64,000 bases of DNA from Arthrobacter sp. MYb23 (GCF_002979775.1 NZ_PCPR01000002.1:248001-312000); one strand, 5' to 3'; positions 41,846 through 50,912 are shown, counted from the stretch's first letter. Translations and numbers: made by a program. The notes: generated from the sequence alone by a model not told the origin.

Positions 41846-43617
41846 TGGCGTACATGAAAGACGCGAAGGGCCGGCGCCTCGATACCTTCGAAGTGGAGGC
41901 CAAGGCGTTCACCCCGCCGATGGCGTTCTCCCACCTTCCCGGCGGGCTGTCAGGCAAGAGCCAGTACAACGGCGTCTCGTACAATCAGGACTCCATCTCA
42001 ACAGGGGACGGTAAGCAGTATGCAGGCTGGTACAACGAAGCCGGAGCGCTGATCATCGGCAAGCGGAAACTGCCCACCGGCGCGTGGTCCACGTTCGATC
42101 TGTCCGGCGTGGCCGGGAACCCTCTCGTCCTGCCAGTAGACAATGACCCCCACAATAACGTCTCCCTGATTGTTGACGCCCAAGGCTATATCCATGTGGC
42201 CGCGAACATGCACGGCGACGTTTTGCGCTACGTCAGGTCTACAAACCCGCACGACATCACCGCTTGGACCGCGCCTGGCATGACCGGGCTCAACGAGGCC
42301 CAGGTGACGTACCCACGGTGGGCGCTGCACCCGGACGGCACATTGTTCTTCATGTACCGTGACGGCGCCTCTGGCAACGGTGACATCTACCTGAATCGCC
42401 GAAACGTTGGCGGCGCGTGGACGCAATTGGGGATGCTCGCTGCTGGCAAGGCCACCAACGAGAACCCATACGAATCCCGGTTTGTCATCAGCGCCGCAGG
42501 GACGTTGGCCGTAGCCCTCACGTGGCGCCCCAACGGTGGAGACGCGAACACCAACGCGGACGTGCACTTCATTAAGTCAACCGACAAAGGCGCGACATGG
42601 AAGAACGCAGCCGGGGCCGCCGTGACAATCCCGCTCGTGCACTCCAATACGAACGCGAAGGCACTGGCAACCGCTGCGACCAATTCCGGAATCATCAACC
42701 AGTTTGGTCTTGACCTTGACGTTAGCGACCACCCCCACATCGCGCTCATGCTGGCGTCAGACGCAGGACCCGACCGCAACATCCATCACCTTTGGTGGAA
42801 CGGAACCGCATGGGTCAACGAGCAGGTCACCGACCTGAAGAACGGCATGGGCATTACCAACTGGACTACCCGCCCGGCCATCGTCTGCACTGCCGAGGGC
42901 CGAACCCTTATCGCCTACTCGGTGCCGCGATTCGGATCTTTGCGCGGAGTTCCCCGGCTCGTGGACGTGACCGGCGGTAAGTCCACGGAAGTTCCGTTGG
43001 TGGACGTCGATCTCCGCGATCTTGAGATCACCTTCGACGGCCGGGCAATGCGAGAACGCAACGAACTCTATTTCATGGTTTCGCATGCGAACGCTGACGT
43101 GGGCAACCCCGGGGCAGAGTACTGGGACGTGAACAACTTCTCCCGCCAATGGGGAGCTATTGTCAGCGTGGATCTTTCGCAGATCGGCGTGCTGCTGCGA
43201 CGAGAGGCGAGGGTTCCCCGCATCCGAACGATACAGACGATGTCAGTTCCCCTCACGACAGTGACTTCTACGACCGACGTCGCCCTTCCTGGCTCCGGTG
43301 GTCTTATCACTACTCCAGATCTACGAGGCAAGCAGGTGTTCGCCCGATTGACTGGCAGGGCGTCAACCACTGGCGGAACCTGCCTGCTGTCGGTGTTCGA
43401 GGTGCAGCAAGGCGGAACGTCGCGACTGTTCGGCTCAATCCCCTTCACCGCGTCAACAACTGTCATGCGGTCAACGCCATGGATTCCGTTGCAGTATGGC
43501 CCGACAAACAACACTGAGGCCTTGCTTCAAATTCTCGGCCGAGTGAGCGCCACATTCACAGGATCAGTCTCTACGGCAGTGTTGGAGCTCGGCGTAATGG
43601 ATGGTCCTGTCTACTGA
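41845..43617 (+). CDS. BNR-repeat-like tail protein, candidate receptor binder
   Basis: 590 aa. Residues of about 25-430 look like a BNR-4 beta-propeller as in sialidase-like and polysaccharide-active proteins: VSLIVDAQGYIHVAANMHGD, YPRWALHPDGTLFFMYRDG, VHFIKSTDKGATWKNAA, HHLWWNGTAWVNEQV. The C-terminal 130 residues are a separate beta-domain. Last gene of the late block, the usual place for the host-range protein. It may bind or trim cell-wall glycan; catalytic residues are not proven. Confidence 0.75.
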   Translation: MAYMKDAKGRRLDTFEVEAKAFTPPMAFSHLPGGLSGKSQYNGVSYNQDSISTGDGKQYAGWYNEAGALIIGKRKLPTGAWSTFDLSGVAGNPLVLPVDNDPHNNVSLIVDAQGYIHVAANMHGDVLRYVRSTNPHDITAWTAPGMTGLNEAQVTYPRWALHPDGTLFFMYRDGASGNGDIYLNRRNVGGAWTQLGMLAAGKATNENPYESRFVISAAGTLAVALTWRPNGGDANTNADVHFIKSTDKGATWKNAAGAAVTIPLVHSNTNAKALATAATNSGIINQFGLDLDVSDHPHIALMLASDAGPDRNIHHLWWNGTAWVNEQVTDLKNGMGITNWTTRPAIVCTAEGRTLIAYSVPRFGSLRGVPRLVDVTGGKSTEVPLVDVDLRDLEITFDGRAMRERNELYFMVSHANADVGNPGAEYWDVNNFSRQWGAIVSVDLSQIGVLLRREARVPRIRTIQTMSVPLTTVTSTTDVALPGSGGLITTPDLRGKQVFARLTGRASTTGGTCLLSVFEVQQGGTSRLFGSIPFTASTTVMRSTPWIPLQYGPTNNTEALLQILGRVSATFTGSVSTAVLELGVMDGPVY

Positions 43618-43623
43618 TGCAAA

Positions 43624-43663
43624 GAAGATGGCCCCCGAACAGTGATGCTCGGGGGCCATCTTC
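43624..43663. terminator. Bidirectional terminator ending the late operon
   Basis: GAAGATGGCCCCCGA and TCGGGGGCCATCTTC form a perfect 15-bp stem with a 10-nt loop between convergent genes. It ends the late transcript and that of the acyltransferase gene. Confidence 0.85.
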
Positions 43664-43667
43664 TCGT

Positions 43668-45803
43668 CTAGAGCAGCTTGAGACTTACCAGTTGCTCGCG
43701 AAGAGCAGGAGCGATCTTCGTTTGGTAAGCAATGGACATATGCATTCGGTCATGTTTCGTCGGAGTGGTGCCAACAAAGCTTGGGCAAGAGCGGGCCGAG
43801 CAGAAGAAAGCTTCTGTATCCACGTAGGCGGCGCCGATTCGAGCGGCCAATTGGCGCTCAAGATTACGCACAGCATCGAATTGTGGAATAACCGTTCCGA
43901 CGCAATCTGCGGGTTTGCTGAGCTTGGAGCACTCCTCAATCTTCACGTCCTGGGGCGGGGGCGCGAGGAGAACGACTTTCCCCACGTTGAGCTTGGCCTT
44001 GTCCAGGGCGGATGCAACCGCTTCAGTTCGCTCGCTGTCCGTGATCTTGCCAATGCCAGCAGGTGATCGCGCTTCGTAGTGGTTGGAGACGAACAGCAGG
44101 TCAGGCTTGATCCGCTGGATCGCCTCCATCGCGTCAGCTCGTCGTGCAGCACACTTTGTGTCAGCGTCTACCTTTGGGCCTTCAGCACAGAAGCAACCGA
44201 AGGTCGCGTAGGAGACAAATTTCCAACTGGCGTCCGACCCAAGTGTCTCGCGGAGGGTGGCAGCGTAGGTTGCGGAGATCGAGTCTCCCACGAGCAACGC
44301 AGTTTTCGAAGCGTTCGCATTGCCCCAAGTGCAGGAAGGCTCGTCAACTAGGTTGTCCGGGCTGGCGCACTTGCCGACATCGCCCGGCGCTTGGCCACCA
44401 GCGATGGTTTCATCCATTGAGGGGGTAAGGGCCGGCCATGATGCTGCAGTCAAGGCTGTAGAGATCTCCGCTTGCAATTTGTCCAGCTCTGGCGTTTGCG
44501 AGGGAGCTGCCGCTGTTGTCGTCGGTTTTGCGACCGCGACCGGGGACACTGCCTGCGGCGTCTGGGCCGGCGGCGCAAGAAGAGCTGCAACTGTCAGCGC
44601 CGTAATGAGCATGAGCGCACTAAGGGCGGTGAGCTTATATGACTGAGAGAGTGGCTGCCGCTGCTTTCGGCGGTGCTTTGTCTTGGCGTCTAGCCATGAC
44701 GACCTGCGGATGGGGTCCTCAACGAGGTGGAAAGCATAGATCGAGATCACGAAGATTCCGGCCAGCAGCAGGATTGCAGTTACCGGTTGGGTGATGTCCA
44801 TGACCGAGCTCAGCAGAATGATCGCCGGGAAATGCCAGAGATACAGCGAATACGAGATGTCACCGACATATCCGCTGACTCGGTTTGTGAGAGGCGCCAA
44901 GAATCGCTGAGGCCCACCGGTGCCCGCAAGTATAACCAGACCTGTGGCTAGCACAGGCAAAGCCGCAGTGGGGGCAGGGAAGATCGATGTGCTGTTGATG
45001 ATAAACAGTGAGGCGATGATTCCAAGGAATCCTACCCAGCCCAATACAGGCCTCAGCGCGTTTGGAAGGCGCACTAGCACGGGCGCGAGAATCGCCAGTC
45101 CGGCACCAACGCCGAGTTCCCAAGCGCGTGAGAACGTCGAGAAGTAAGCCAGCGTTGGAGTTGTTGTCGTTTCGTGCATCGCCCAAGCGAAAGATGCAAC
45201 GCTGATCAAGGTGATGGCTATCCCGACTGCCAGGCGTACCGCCGTCCCGTTGCTGGACCGCTTTGCCATCATGGCAATGATCAGCAGCATGACCCATGGC
45301 CATACAAAGTAGAACTGTTCCTCTACGCCGAGGGACCAGAAGTGCTGGATCGGAGAAACTGGACCGTCTGCTTGGAAGTAGTCGGTGCCGGCAAGGGCGA
45401 AACGCCAGTTGCCTGCAAAGAAGAACGCCCAGATAACATCCCAGGTGACCATGTCGAAACGGCTCTTACTGAACACGAAGTAGGAGACGGCAAGGGTGAC
45501 AGCGAGAGCCAGTACTGACGCTGGAAGGATTCGCTTGATGCGTCGCCTATAGAAGTCAACGAAGGAGATCCTGCCGGTCTTCTCGTATTCGCGAACGAGC
45601 ACGCCGGTGATGAGGAATCCGGAGATCACGAAGAACACGTCCACGCCGACGAATCCACCGCTGGGCCAGTGGAATAGGTGATCTGCGATGACAGCCAAAA
45701 CGGCCAGTGCTCGGAGGCCTTGGATGTCCGGCCGCAACGCCCGTTTGGTCTTCGAAGGCTTTTTCTTTGTGGCACTACGAGTGCCGAGCGTGGATAGCAC
45801 CAC
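43668..45803 (-). CDS. Acyltransferase-3 / SGNH fusion, surface O-acyltransferase
   Basis: 711 aa, GTG start after GGGGGAAA. The N-terminal 400 residues are an acyltransferase-3 membrane domain with about ten helices (LRPDIQGLRALAV, WPSGGFVGVDVFFVISGFLI, VSPIQHFWSLGVEEQFYFVW). The C-terminal SGNH hydrolase-like domain has VGDSISATYA and a late DRMH. OafA/Oac-type proteins acetylate surface polysaccharide or wall glycan; phage copies change the receptor of the lysogen. The gene is complete, unlike its homologue at 7238-9405. It is minus strand between tail and lysis genes, so expressed apart from the late operon. Confidence 0.88.
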   Translation of the reverse strand: MVLSTLGTRSATKKKPSKTKRALRPDIQGLRALAVLAVIADHLFHWPSGGFVGVDVFFVISGFLITGVLVREYEKTGRISFVDFYRRRIKRILPASVLALAVTLAVSYFVFSKSRFDMVTWDVIWAFFFAGNWRFALAGTDYFQADGPVSPIQHFWSLGVEEQFYFVWPWVMLLIIAMMAKRSSNGTAVRLAVGIAITLISVASFAWAMHETTTTPTLAYFSTFSRAWELGVGAGLAILAPVLVRLPNALRPVLGWVGFLGIIASLFIINSTSIFPAPTAALPVLATGLVILAGTGGPQRFLAPLTNRVSGYVGDISYSLYLWHFPAIILLSSVMDITQPVTAILLLAGIFVISIYAFHLVEDPIRRSSWLDAKTKHRRKQRQPLSQSYKLTALSALMLITALTVAALLAPPAQTPQAVSPVAVAKPTTTAAAPSQTPELDKLQAEISTALTAASWPALTPSMDETIAGGQAPGDVGKCASPDNLVDEPSCTWGNANASKTALLVGDSISATYAATLRETLGSDASWKFVSYATFGCFCAEGPKVDADTKCAARRADAMEAIQRIKPDLLFVSNHYEARSPAGIGKITDSERTEAVASALDKAKLNVGKVVLLAPPPQDVKIEECSKLSKPADCVGTVIPQFDAVRNLERQLAARIGAAYVDTEAFFCSARSCPSFVGTTPTKHDRMHMSIAYQTKIAPALREQLVSLKLL

Positions 45804-46068
45804 TTTCCCCCATATTTTGTGTTGTAAGACTGGAACGAATTCTACCGGCCGAAAAGGGCAACATAAGACCGGTTATGTTCCCTCGCGTAACAGCGTCCTA
45901 GTTGGTGCGGATAACGATGGCTTTGTATCCGTCAAGTTGAGTGCGGTCGCTTTACCGTAGGAGCCGACACCTACAGCGGACACGTGCCAAGGTTCGCCGG
46001 CCCGTAAATCCTTCATCCGACTTCGGCGCAAACACTGCTTGGGTGCCTACTAGAGGCATCAGCAGACT
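45804..46068. other. Upstream region of the acyltransferase gene
   Basis: 265 bp without a supported gene; it must carry the promoter for 43668-45803 on the minus strand. No clear promoter pair is evident to me. Confidence 0.35.
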
Positions 46069-46638
46069 TTAGAGCGGCCAGAGTTCCCGGACTCGAGTCC
46101 TAAGGTTTCGAGGTGGGTTCCGCTTATCTGCCGCTTCTTTCACCTTCTTGTAGGAGCTGACGAGCACCTCCATCGCCTCTTTGTCCCATTTGCCCGGGTA
46201 GTGTTTGCGTCCGGTAGTAACGATTGGCTTCGTATGCTGCGGCTTGCGGCCTTGACTGACTAGATGCTCCGCTAGCTCCTTGGTTACAAGAACGAAGTCC
46301 ATGGATTCCCATGGGCCGAGTGTCTTGGGCGGCTTCTGCCCGTCAATGTGGCCTGCAGGCCGAAAAGGGTCCTTCCTCCCAATACGAATGTGCACTCCGT
46401 CCACGACGGTTGTCCCCGTAAAGCCGGAATTGGTAGCGATCACAGCTAGGTTTTCTTGTAGAGATCCACGATGTGTTTCGCGCTTGGAGCCTTTGACTTT
46501 CAAGCTTGCGCGATCAGATCTCCTTGCCCACCACGTGTACAGCAATGACGCCACCGATATGAGGATTGCGAGGATAGGTAGAGGGGCATCCCACCAGGGC
46601 TTACTGACTAGCTCAACTTGAATCGGGTCTGCGCACAT
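46069..46638 (-). CDS. Membrane-anchored hypothetical protein
   Basis: 189 aa. One N-terminal helix (PLPILAILISVASLLYTWWA) then a soluble domain with SLQENLAVIATNSGFTGTTV and a basic C-terminus. The pattern (helix, then a beta-rich domain about natural tissue-like immunoglobulin size) is common in actinobacterial hypotheticals. Function unknown; a cargo gene by position. Confidence 0.6.
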   Translation of the reverse strand: MCADPIQVELVSKPWWDAPLPILAILISVASLLYTWWARRSDRASLKVKGSKRETHRGSLQENLAVIATNSGFTGTTVVDGVHIRIGRKDPFRPAGHIDGQKPPKTLGPWESMDFVLVTKELAEHLVSQGRKPQHTKPIVTTGRKHYPGKWDKEAMEVLVSSYKKVKEAADKRNPPRNLRTRVRELWPL

Positions 46639-46992
46639 AAGGAGACACTTTAACGCACTTCTCTGCCCACCGTTGAGCCAAATGCCGGTTAAAAGCTGGC
46701 TGGTCGACCGCCAGACCGGCCACTATGCCCTCAGCTATATCTGCTACACCTTCAGTATTCCCGTGCACCTACCTCGAAGGCAGTTGGAAGGTAATTTCAT
46801 CCGCCCAGGGACTGTTCGCAGCCTGACTTGCAGAATGACGGCCCCATGGGATCCATCTCAGTGGCTCCTCCGAGGCTTGTTCTCCACCGCCGGACATACC
46901 TCTGGAACAAGGGCAGTCCACATTCCGAGTAGGTTCTATCCAAACGCTTGATCACATTGCTCCTCCTCAGGAACTAGACAGAGTGGCGAGAG
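46639..46992. other. Gene-free stretch
   Basis: 354 bp. A 92-codon plus-strand frame is open here, but it has no ribosome-binding site, lies against the strand of its neighbours and shows no motif. I see no gene or strong hairpin. Confidence 0.4.
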
Positions 46993-47184
46993 CTAGTCGT
47001 CCAGCCACTCAAGAAAGTCGCCGTCGAAGAAGCGCATTTCACCGGTGTCTGAAAAGTAAATTGGGTAGATCGCTGTGTTCAATTTTTCTTTCGTTTCATA
47101 GTACTGAAACGAAGTAGAACGGTGAGCAACTGTCCCCACGAGGTCAGTTCCCTTAATTTGCACCCTAGCGTGCTTCATTTTCAA
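46993..47184 (-). CDS. Small hypothetical protein
   Basis: 63 aa, GGGAAC upstream of the ATG. Contains VQIKGTDLVGTVAHRSTSF and ends FFDGDFLEWLDD; probably a small beta-barrel. No family recognised. Same strand as the PIN-like gene upstream. Confidence 0.55.
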   Translation of the reverse strand: MKMKHARVQIKGTDLVGTVAHRSTSFQYYETKEKLNTAIYPIYFSDTGEMRFFDGDFLEWLDD

Positions 47185-47287
47185 TGTCGTTCCCTTCTAA
47201 AGCCACGGGCCGTAGTTCTGTGCATTAAGCCGTCGCGAAGTGGAGTGCCTGCCATTCCACAGTCAGGCCAAGATCTAGATGGGCGCC

Positions 47288-48529
47288 CTACTCATCATCG
47301 AAGCGCCCGAGTTCGGCTTCGATCTCCTTAAGCTCTTCGAGCGTTTTCTCACGCTGAATCCACAACTTCCCTCGCTGGTCGATACTTTCCCGGTTTCCCT
47401 TCAGCTCCCGCATCTGACGGTCAAGTTCAGCAACGCTCCTCGTGAGACGCTCGTAGTCAAGCCTTTTCCAGGCCAGTTTCATTGATTGCGAGCCTGCTGA
47501 CTGACGCCTTCGTCCGTTCTGGTCAGACCCGAATACGTATCTTCTGAGCTCAGGGCTTAAGTCATCCCAGCCGATGACGTATTGCCCAGACGCTTGTAAT
47601 TGTGCGACCGCCTCAAGTAGTTGCGATTCCATGGGGCTGAGCTGTTGGGCTTCTGACACCGCTGCTTCCATATCTTCTTGCGCGGCAGCGATAACTGCCG
47701 CGTCCTCCTTGGGGCCTTCGCCGTCGGAGACCAGCACGTGATAGAACTGCGAGCTATTAAGTATTAGAACTTCCTGGCCCGTCTCTTCACGGAACTCCTG
47801 TATAAGTTCCGGACGAGGAGCAACCGACGTCTTTTCGACCTTCAGCCACCAGTCTTCCTTATCATCGTCAGTTACAAATATCAGGTCGCACTTTTGCTCT
47901 ATTGCGTGGTCCATGAGTTGGCGCCAAAGAACGTAGTCGCCGTACTTGTTGTCGCCGCTCTTGGTCTTCGCGTCTTCGTATCCCGGAGGGACACTCTCTA
48001 TAAACCTCTTCTCACCATCAGCGAACATCTCATTAAGGGCATCCGCGTCCGGTTCGGAACCGACCCTCCCGTCAAACAGGAAGGAGATCCGGTCCAACAG
48101 GGTGTCCTGCGCATGGTGGTGGGTCTGCTTGGCAATGGCGTGCTTCTCTTCATCAAGTTCAGTCCTCAAAGCCAACAGACTCTCCTCTGCTTTCTTCTGC
48201 AGTTTGGATGGCTGTAGTCGTGACTTCTTCGCTGTCGAGCGGAAGTCGTTCAGGAGAGAGTCGATGTTCTTGATTCGGCTGTGGTGGGCGGCTGTCTGTT
48301 TCGAGCGCTCAGTGTGAACGTGCCGATGAAATTCCAAGGCGACCTGATACGGGATCCACATCTGGCCTTCGCGCTTCTTCATGGAACTTAGGTACAAGTC
48401 AGACGTACTTGTCTGTACGTTATAAAGCGAAAGCAACACATTTGCGTCGAGGGCAATCTGGCCTTCCGCCCAAATGGCTTGGACTTCCTCGGCGGTTGGT
48501 TGGTAATAACCCTTGAACATATTGCGCAA
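47288..48529 (-). CDS. PIN-like (PIN_8/DUF4935 type) nuclease protein
   Basis: 413 aa. PIN-like domain over about 1-250: GQIALDANVLLSLY (first Asp), WIPYQVALEFHRHVH (Glu), then NKYGDYVLWRQLMDHA and DLIFVTDDDKEDWW (late Asp cluster). The C-terminal 100 residues form coiled-coil-like helices (LDRQMRELKGNRESID, EKTLEELKEIEAEL). PIN_8 proteins occur in prophage and defence contexts as presumed RNases. A small acidic protein is encoded 93 bp upstream on the same strand. Confidence 0.75.
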   Translation of the reverse strand: MRNMFKGYYQPTAEEVQAIWAEGQIALDANVLLSLYNVQTSTSDLYLSSMKKREGQMWIPYQVALEFHRHVHTERSKQTAAHHSRIKNIDSLLNDFRSTAKKSRLQPSKLQKKAEESLLALRTELDEEKHAIAKQTHHHAQDTLLDRISFLFDGRVGSEPDADALNEMFADGEKRFIESVPPGYEDAKTKSGDNKYGDYVLWRQLMDHAIEQKCDLIFVTDDDKEDWWLKVEKTSVAPRPELIQEFREETGQEVLILNSSQFYHVLVSDGEGPKEDAAVIAAAQEDMEAAVSEAQQLSPMESQLLEAVAQLQASGQYVIGWDDLSPELRRYVFGSDQNGRRRQSAGSQSMKLAWKRLDYERLTRSVAELDRQMRELKGNRESIDQRGKLWIQREKTLEELKEIEAELGRFDDE

Positions 48530-48621
48530 ATCTGGCCTCCGTCATCCTCATGTCAGATTCACATTCAACCAGAGGCAAGGTGCCATCGAACGCTCTCAGC
48601 CTTTCGTGGGATGCGAGTCTG

Positions 48622-48870
48622 CTAGGACTGCAGGTCATCCCTGGGACTAACTGCCCACTCGATAGCGTCATGCACCTGCGTTTGGAGCTGAGCTTCTTGG
48701 TGTTCATCGGTTGTCTCGATGATTTCCGCGTCGCCGGGCTCAACGGGTACCGGCTCGGCGGAAGAGTCGATCCCGAGCTGGTCGCCCTTCTCCTTCAAGA
48801 GAGAGTCCAGATGGTCTTTCGAGTCCTTCTCGGCAGCAAACAAACGATCATGCACGGGGTCACTAGTCAT
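48622..48870 (-). CDS. Small acidic protein upstream of the PIN-like gene
   Basis: 82 aa, strongly acidic (SAEPVPVEPGDAEIIETTDE) with a helical N-terminus (KDSKDHLDSLLKEKGD). No good ribosome-binding site is visible. Its size, charge and place before a PIN-like nuclease would suit an inhibitor or antitoxin, but there is no sequence match to support that. Confidence 0.45.
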   Translation of the reverse strand: MTSDPVHDRLFAAEKDSKDHLDSLLKEKGDQLGIDSSAEPVPVEPGDAEIIETTDEHQEAQLQTQVHDAIEWAVSPRDDLQS

Positions 48871-49023
48871 GCCACAGATGCTAACCCAGTTGGCCTAAGT
48901 ACTCGCATAGATGCGGCTAGGTACCTGGAGCAGGCTGCGGCGGATCACACCTCCATCGCGCATCAATGGCCGGAAGTCTCTTTCGCTGGCCGCCAAGCAA
49001 CTTCTTCCTAGAAACGACAAAAG

Positions 49024-49065
49024 GGCCACCCGGCCACTGGAATCTCCAGCAACCGGGTGGCCTTT
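49024..49065 (+). terminator. Hairpin upstream of the lysis genes
   Basis: GGCCACCCGG and CCGGGTGGCC form a 10-bp stem, with an inner CTGGA/TCCAG stem, followed by TTT. AAA precedes the stem, so it may work in both directions. It separates the minus-strand cargo from the lysis cassette. Confidence 0.75.
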
Positions 49066-49087
49066 GTCATATCCGAAAGGAGGCCTG

Positions 49088-49117
49088 ATGGCCTCTCACT
49101 ACCGAGGGATCGGCTGA
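49088..49117 (+). CDS. Nine-codon leader ORF coupled to the lysis gene
   Basis: AAAGGAGG (49076-49083), the best ribosome-binding site of this region, serves ATG 49088, which encodes MASHYRGIG and stops at TGA overlapping the next ATG (TGATG). This is a translational-coupling layout, so the 9-codon ORF probably sets the timing or level of the TM protein that follows. Confidence 0.5.
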   Translation: MASHYRGIG

Positions 49118-49440
49118 TGCCAGAGTGGGCAACCGCGATCCTCGCCCTATTGACCGCGACAGGAGTTGGCGGCGTTATTGCCGCCCTCATCAACAAGCGA
49201 CCCACCAAGCTTGACCCCTTCTCGCAGATGCAGGTCATGGTCAGTGGCTTCCAGAAAGAACGCGAACTCGACCAGCGAGAGCGGGAAGCTGACCGCGCGC
49301 GAATGGCTGCGCAAGACGCTCGCATTGACGAGCTGTGGACGCAGATCGGCCTCTGGCGCCCCTACGAGATCGAGCTCCTGGCATGGGGCGCGGCCGGAGG
49401 CCCGCCGCCTCCCCCCAAACGACCCGACGGCCTCAAGTAG
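49117..49440 (+). CDS. Membrane protein of the lysis cassette (holin-like)
   Basis: 107 aa from ATG 49117, entered by coupling from the 9-codon ORF. One N-terminal membrane helix (WATAILALLTATGVGGVIAAL), then a charged coiled coil (FQKERELDQREREADRARM) and a Pro-rich end. N-out single-span proteins of this form occur beside actinophage endolysins as holins or antiholins. Confidence 0.65.
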   Translation: MPEWATAILALLTATGVGGVIAALINKRPTKLDPFSQMQVMVSGFQKERELDQREREADRARMAAQDARIDELWTQIGLWRPYEIELLAWGAAGGPPPPPKRPDGLK

Positions 49441-49473
49441 GAAGTCGTCGGGTGACATCAACCAGGAGCTCTC

Positions 49474-50310
49474 ATGATTCATCCCGTTGATTACGCGCCG
49501 TCGCAAGACTTCGGCGACAACCCAACCAAGGACTTGCCAGCCAGCCACTGGATTATCAAGCAGTTTGGTAACTACCAGCCTGACGGTCACACCGGCGTCG
49601 ACTACCCATGCCCCAGTGGCACGCCCGTCAGGGCGGTGACCTCCGGCACTGTTATCCACGTCGGCTGGTATGGCGGCACCTACGCCAGCAACCCGTTCTG
49701 GATTAGCCCGTCGTTCGCTGGCTACTGCTACGTCGTGGACCATGGCTGGTTCTTTGGCATCTACGGCCACTGCATGGACGGTGGCGCGCGAGTCAAGGTT
49801 GGTCAGCAAGTGGCCGAAGGACAAGTCCTTGGCACCTCCGGCAATACCGGAGCATCCACTGGCGACCATCTCCACTTCGAGGCGCTGCTCGATGGCTACC
49901 TGCTCAACGGCTACATGTATGGCCGCACCAACCCTGATGTCCTGTTCAGCAGCATTGCGCCTGCAGGCACCACCACTACCCCGATTGAGGAAGACGATAT
50001 GTTCACAGACTTGGATCGCGAGCGGCTCAACTGGCTCTGGGAGACAGTGTCCGCCGGCAAGAGTGGCTACAAGGCCGCAGGCAGCGTAGCGCTCGACATT
50101 GCAGCTGCACGCGCAGCCTCCGAAGCCACGCTCGCTCAGGTACTGCCCGGCGAGTCCGGCGTCCGCAGCGCTGGCCCCATTGCACTTGCATTGGCCCAGC
50201 TCGCAGCTGCGCCTGCTGAGAACGTGGAGGTCGATGCGCAGGAGATTGCCAAGGCCATCACACCCGACCTCGCAAAGGCGTTGCTGGTAGAACTCTCGAA
50301 GGGAGCCTAG
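49474..50310 (+). CDS. M23-family peptidase endolysin
   Basis: 278 aa, GGAGCT upstream. M23 zinc peptidase domain at about 30-150: GHTGVDYPCPSGTPVRAV (HxxxD), then STGDHLHFEAL (HxH), with GYCYVVDHGWFFGIYGHCM between. It cleaves peptide bonds in peptidoglycan. The C-terminal 110 residues contain two related segments (GKSGYKAAGSVALDIAAAR and GESGVRSAGPIALALAQLA), a likely wall-binding or oligomerising repeat. Only recognisable lysin of the prophage. Confidence 0.85.
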   Translation: MIHPVDYAPSQDFGDNPTKDLPASHWIIKQFGNYQPDGHTGVDYPCPSGTPVRAVTSGTVIHVGWYGGTYASNPFWISPSFAGYCYVVDHGWFFGIYGHCMDGGARVKVGQQVAEGQVLGTSGNTGASTGDHLHFEALLDGYLLNGYMYGRTNPDVLFSSIAPAGTTTTPIEEDDMFTDLDRERLNWLWETVSAGKSGYKAAGSVALDIAAARAASEATLAQVLPGESGVRSAGPIALALAQLAAAPAENVEVDAQEIAKAITPDLAKALLVELSKGA

Positions 50311-50312
50311 TT

Positions 50313-50585
50313 ATGGGTGCTCACGAAGCGCCGCGTCCCACGCAGTCGAAGTATCCCTGGAAGAGCACACTGCGCAGCATCATCCAGTTCGGCTCCGGCC
50401 TCGCTGTGGCTGCTCCGACGCTCTATACGGCCGTGACCAATCAGAGTCCCGAGCAGGCGACGGGAGCGGGCCTGACGGCCCTCCTCGTGTCTGCTGCAGT
50501 GACACGCCTGATGGCCAACCCGTTCATCAACGAATGGCTGACAAAGGTCGGCCTTGGCGCCGAACCAAAGACGCCTGCTGCCTGA
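50313..50585 (+). CDS. Holin candidate
   Basis: 90 aa, three nt after the endolysin stop. Two weakly hydrophobic segments (SIIQFGSGLAVAAPTLYTAV and GLTALLVSAAVTRLMA) around a short polar loop. Size, membrane pattern and place directly after the lysin make it the best holin candidate. Confidence 0.65.
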   Translation: MGAHEAPRPTQSKYPWKSTLRSIIQFGSGLAVAAPTLYTAVTNQSPEQATGAGLTALLVSAAVTRLMANPFINEWLTKVGLGAEPKTPAA

Positions 50586-50596
50586 TTCTGGGCACA

Positions 50597-50647
50597 AAAA
50601 AATGCGGCACCAGTTACTCATTGCGAGTAACTGGTGCCGCATTTTTT
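50597..50647. terminator. Strong bidirectional terminator after the lysis genes
   Basis: A perfect 23-nt inverted repeat (stem including ATGCGGCACCAGTTACTC) with a 5-nt loop, A-run before and T-run after. One of the strongest in the window. Confidence 0.9.
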
Positions 50648-50912
50648 GCGTTGCGGGACTATTTGTCGTCAGGGTGCTTCGAGGTGTGAGTTTGTCGCCG
50701 AAGCGAAGCAGGTCGCTGGGACGGCCGCGCAGACAATCAGCGTGAAGAGCGGAAACCTCATGAGGCGCAACGTCAATGTCTTCGGCAGCTGAGTCTGCGC
50801 GAAGGGGCGGGAAATCGACATTGAGGCGGAGCGCCCTCACTTACGGACGCGCAAAGGCCGGGCCAAGACTTCATGTCGATCTTTCCACCTCACGGGCCGC
50901 TAAGATCGGCCT
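50648..50912. other. Intergenic before the OLD-like gene
   Basis: 265 bp without a supported gene, carrying the promoter for 50913-52709. TAAGATCGGCC lies about 15 nt before the GTG start and could hold a -10 element, but no clear -35 is seen. Confidence 0.35.

Noticed and set aside
46673..46951. 92-codon plus-strand frame in the cargo block
   Set aside because: No binding site, no motif, opposite to its neighbours.
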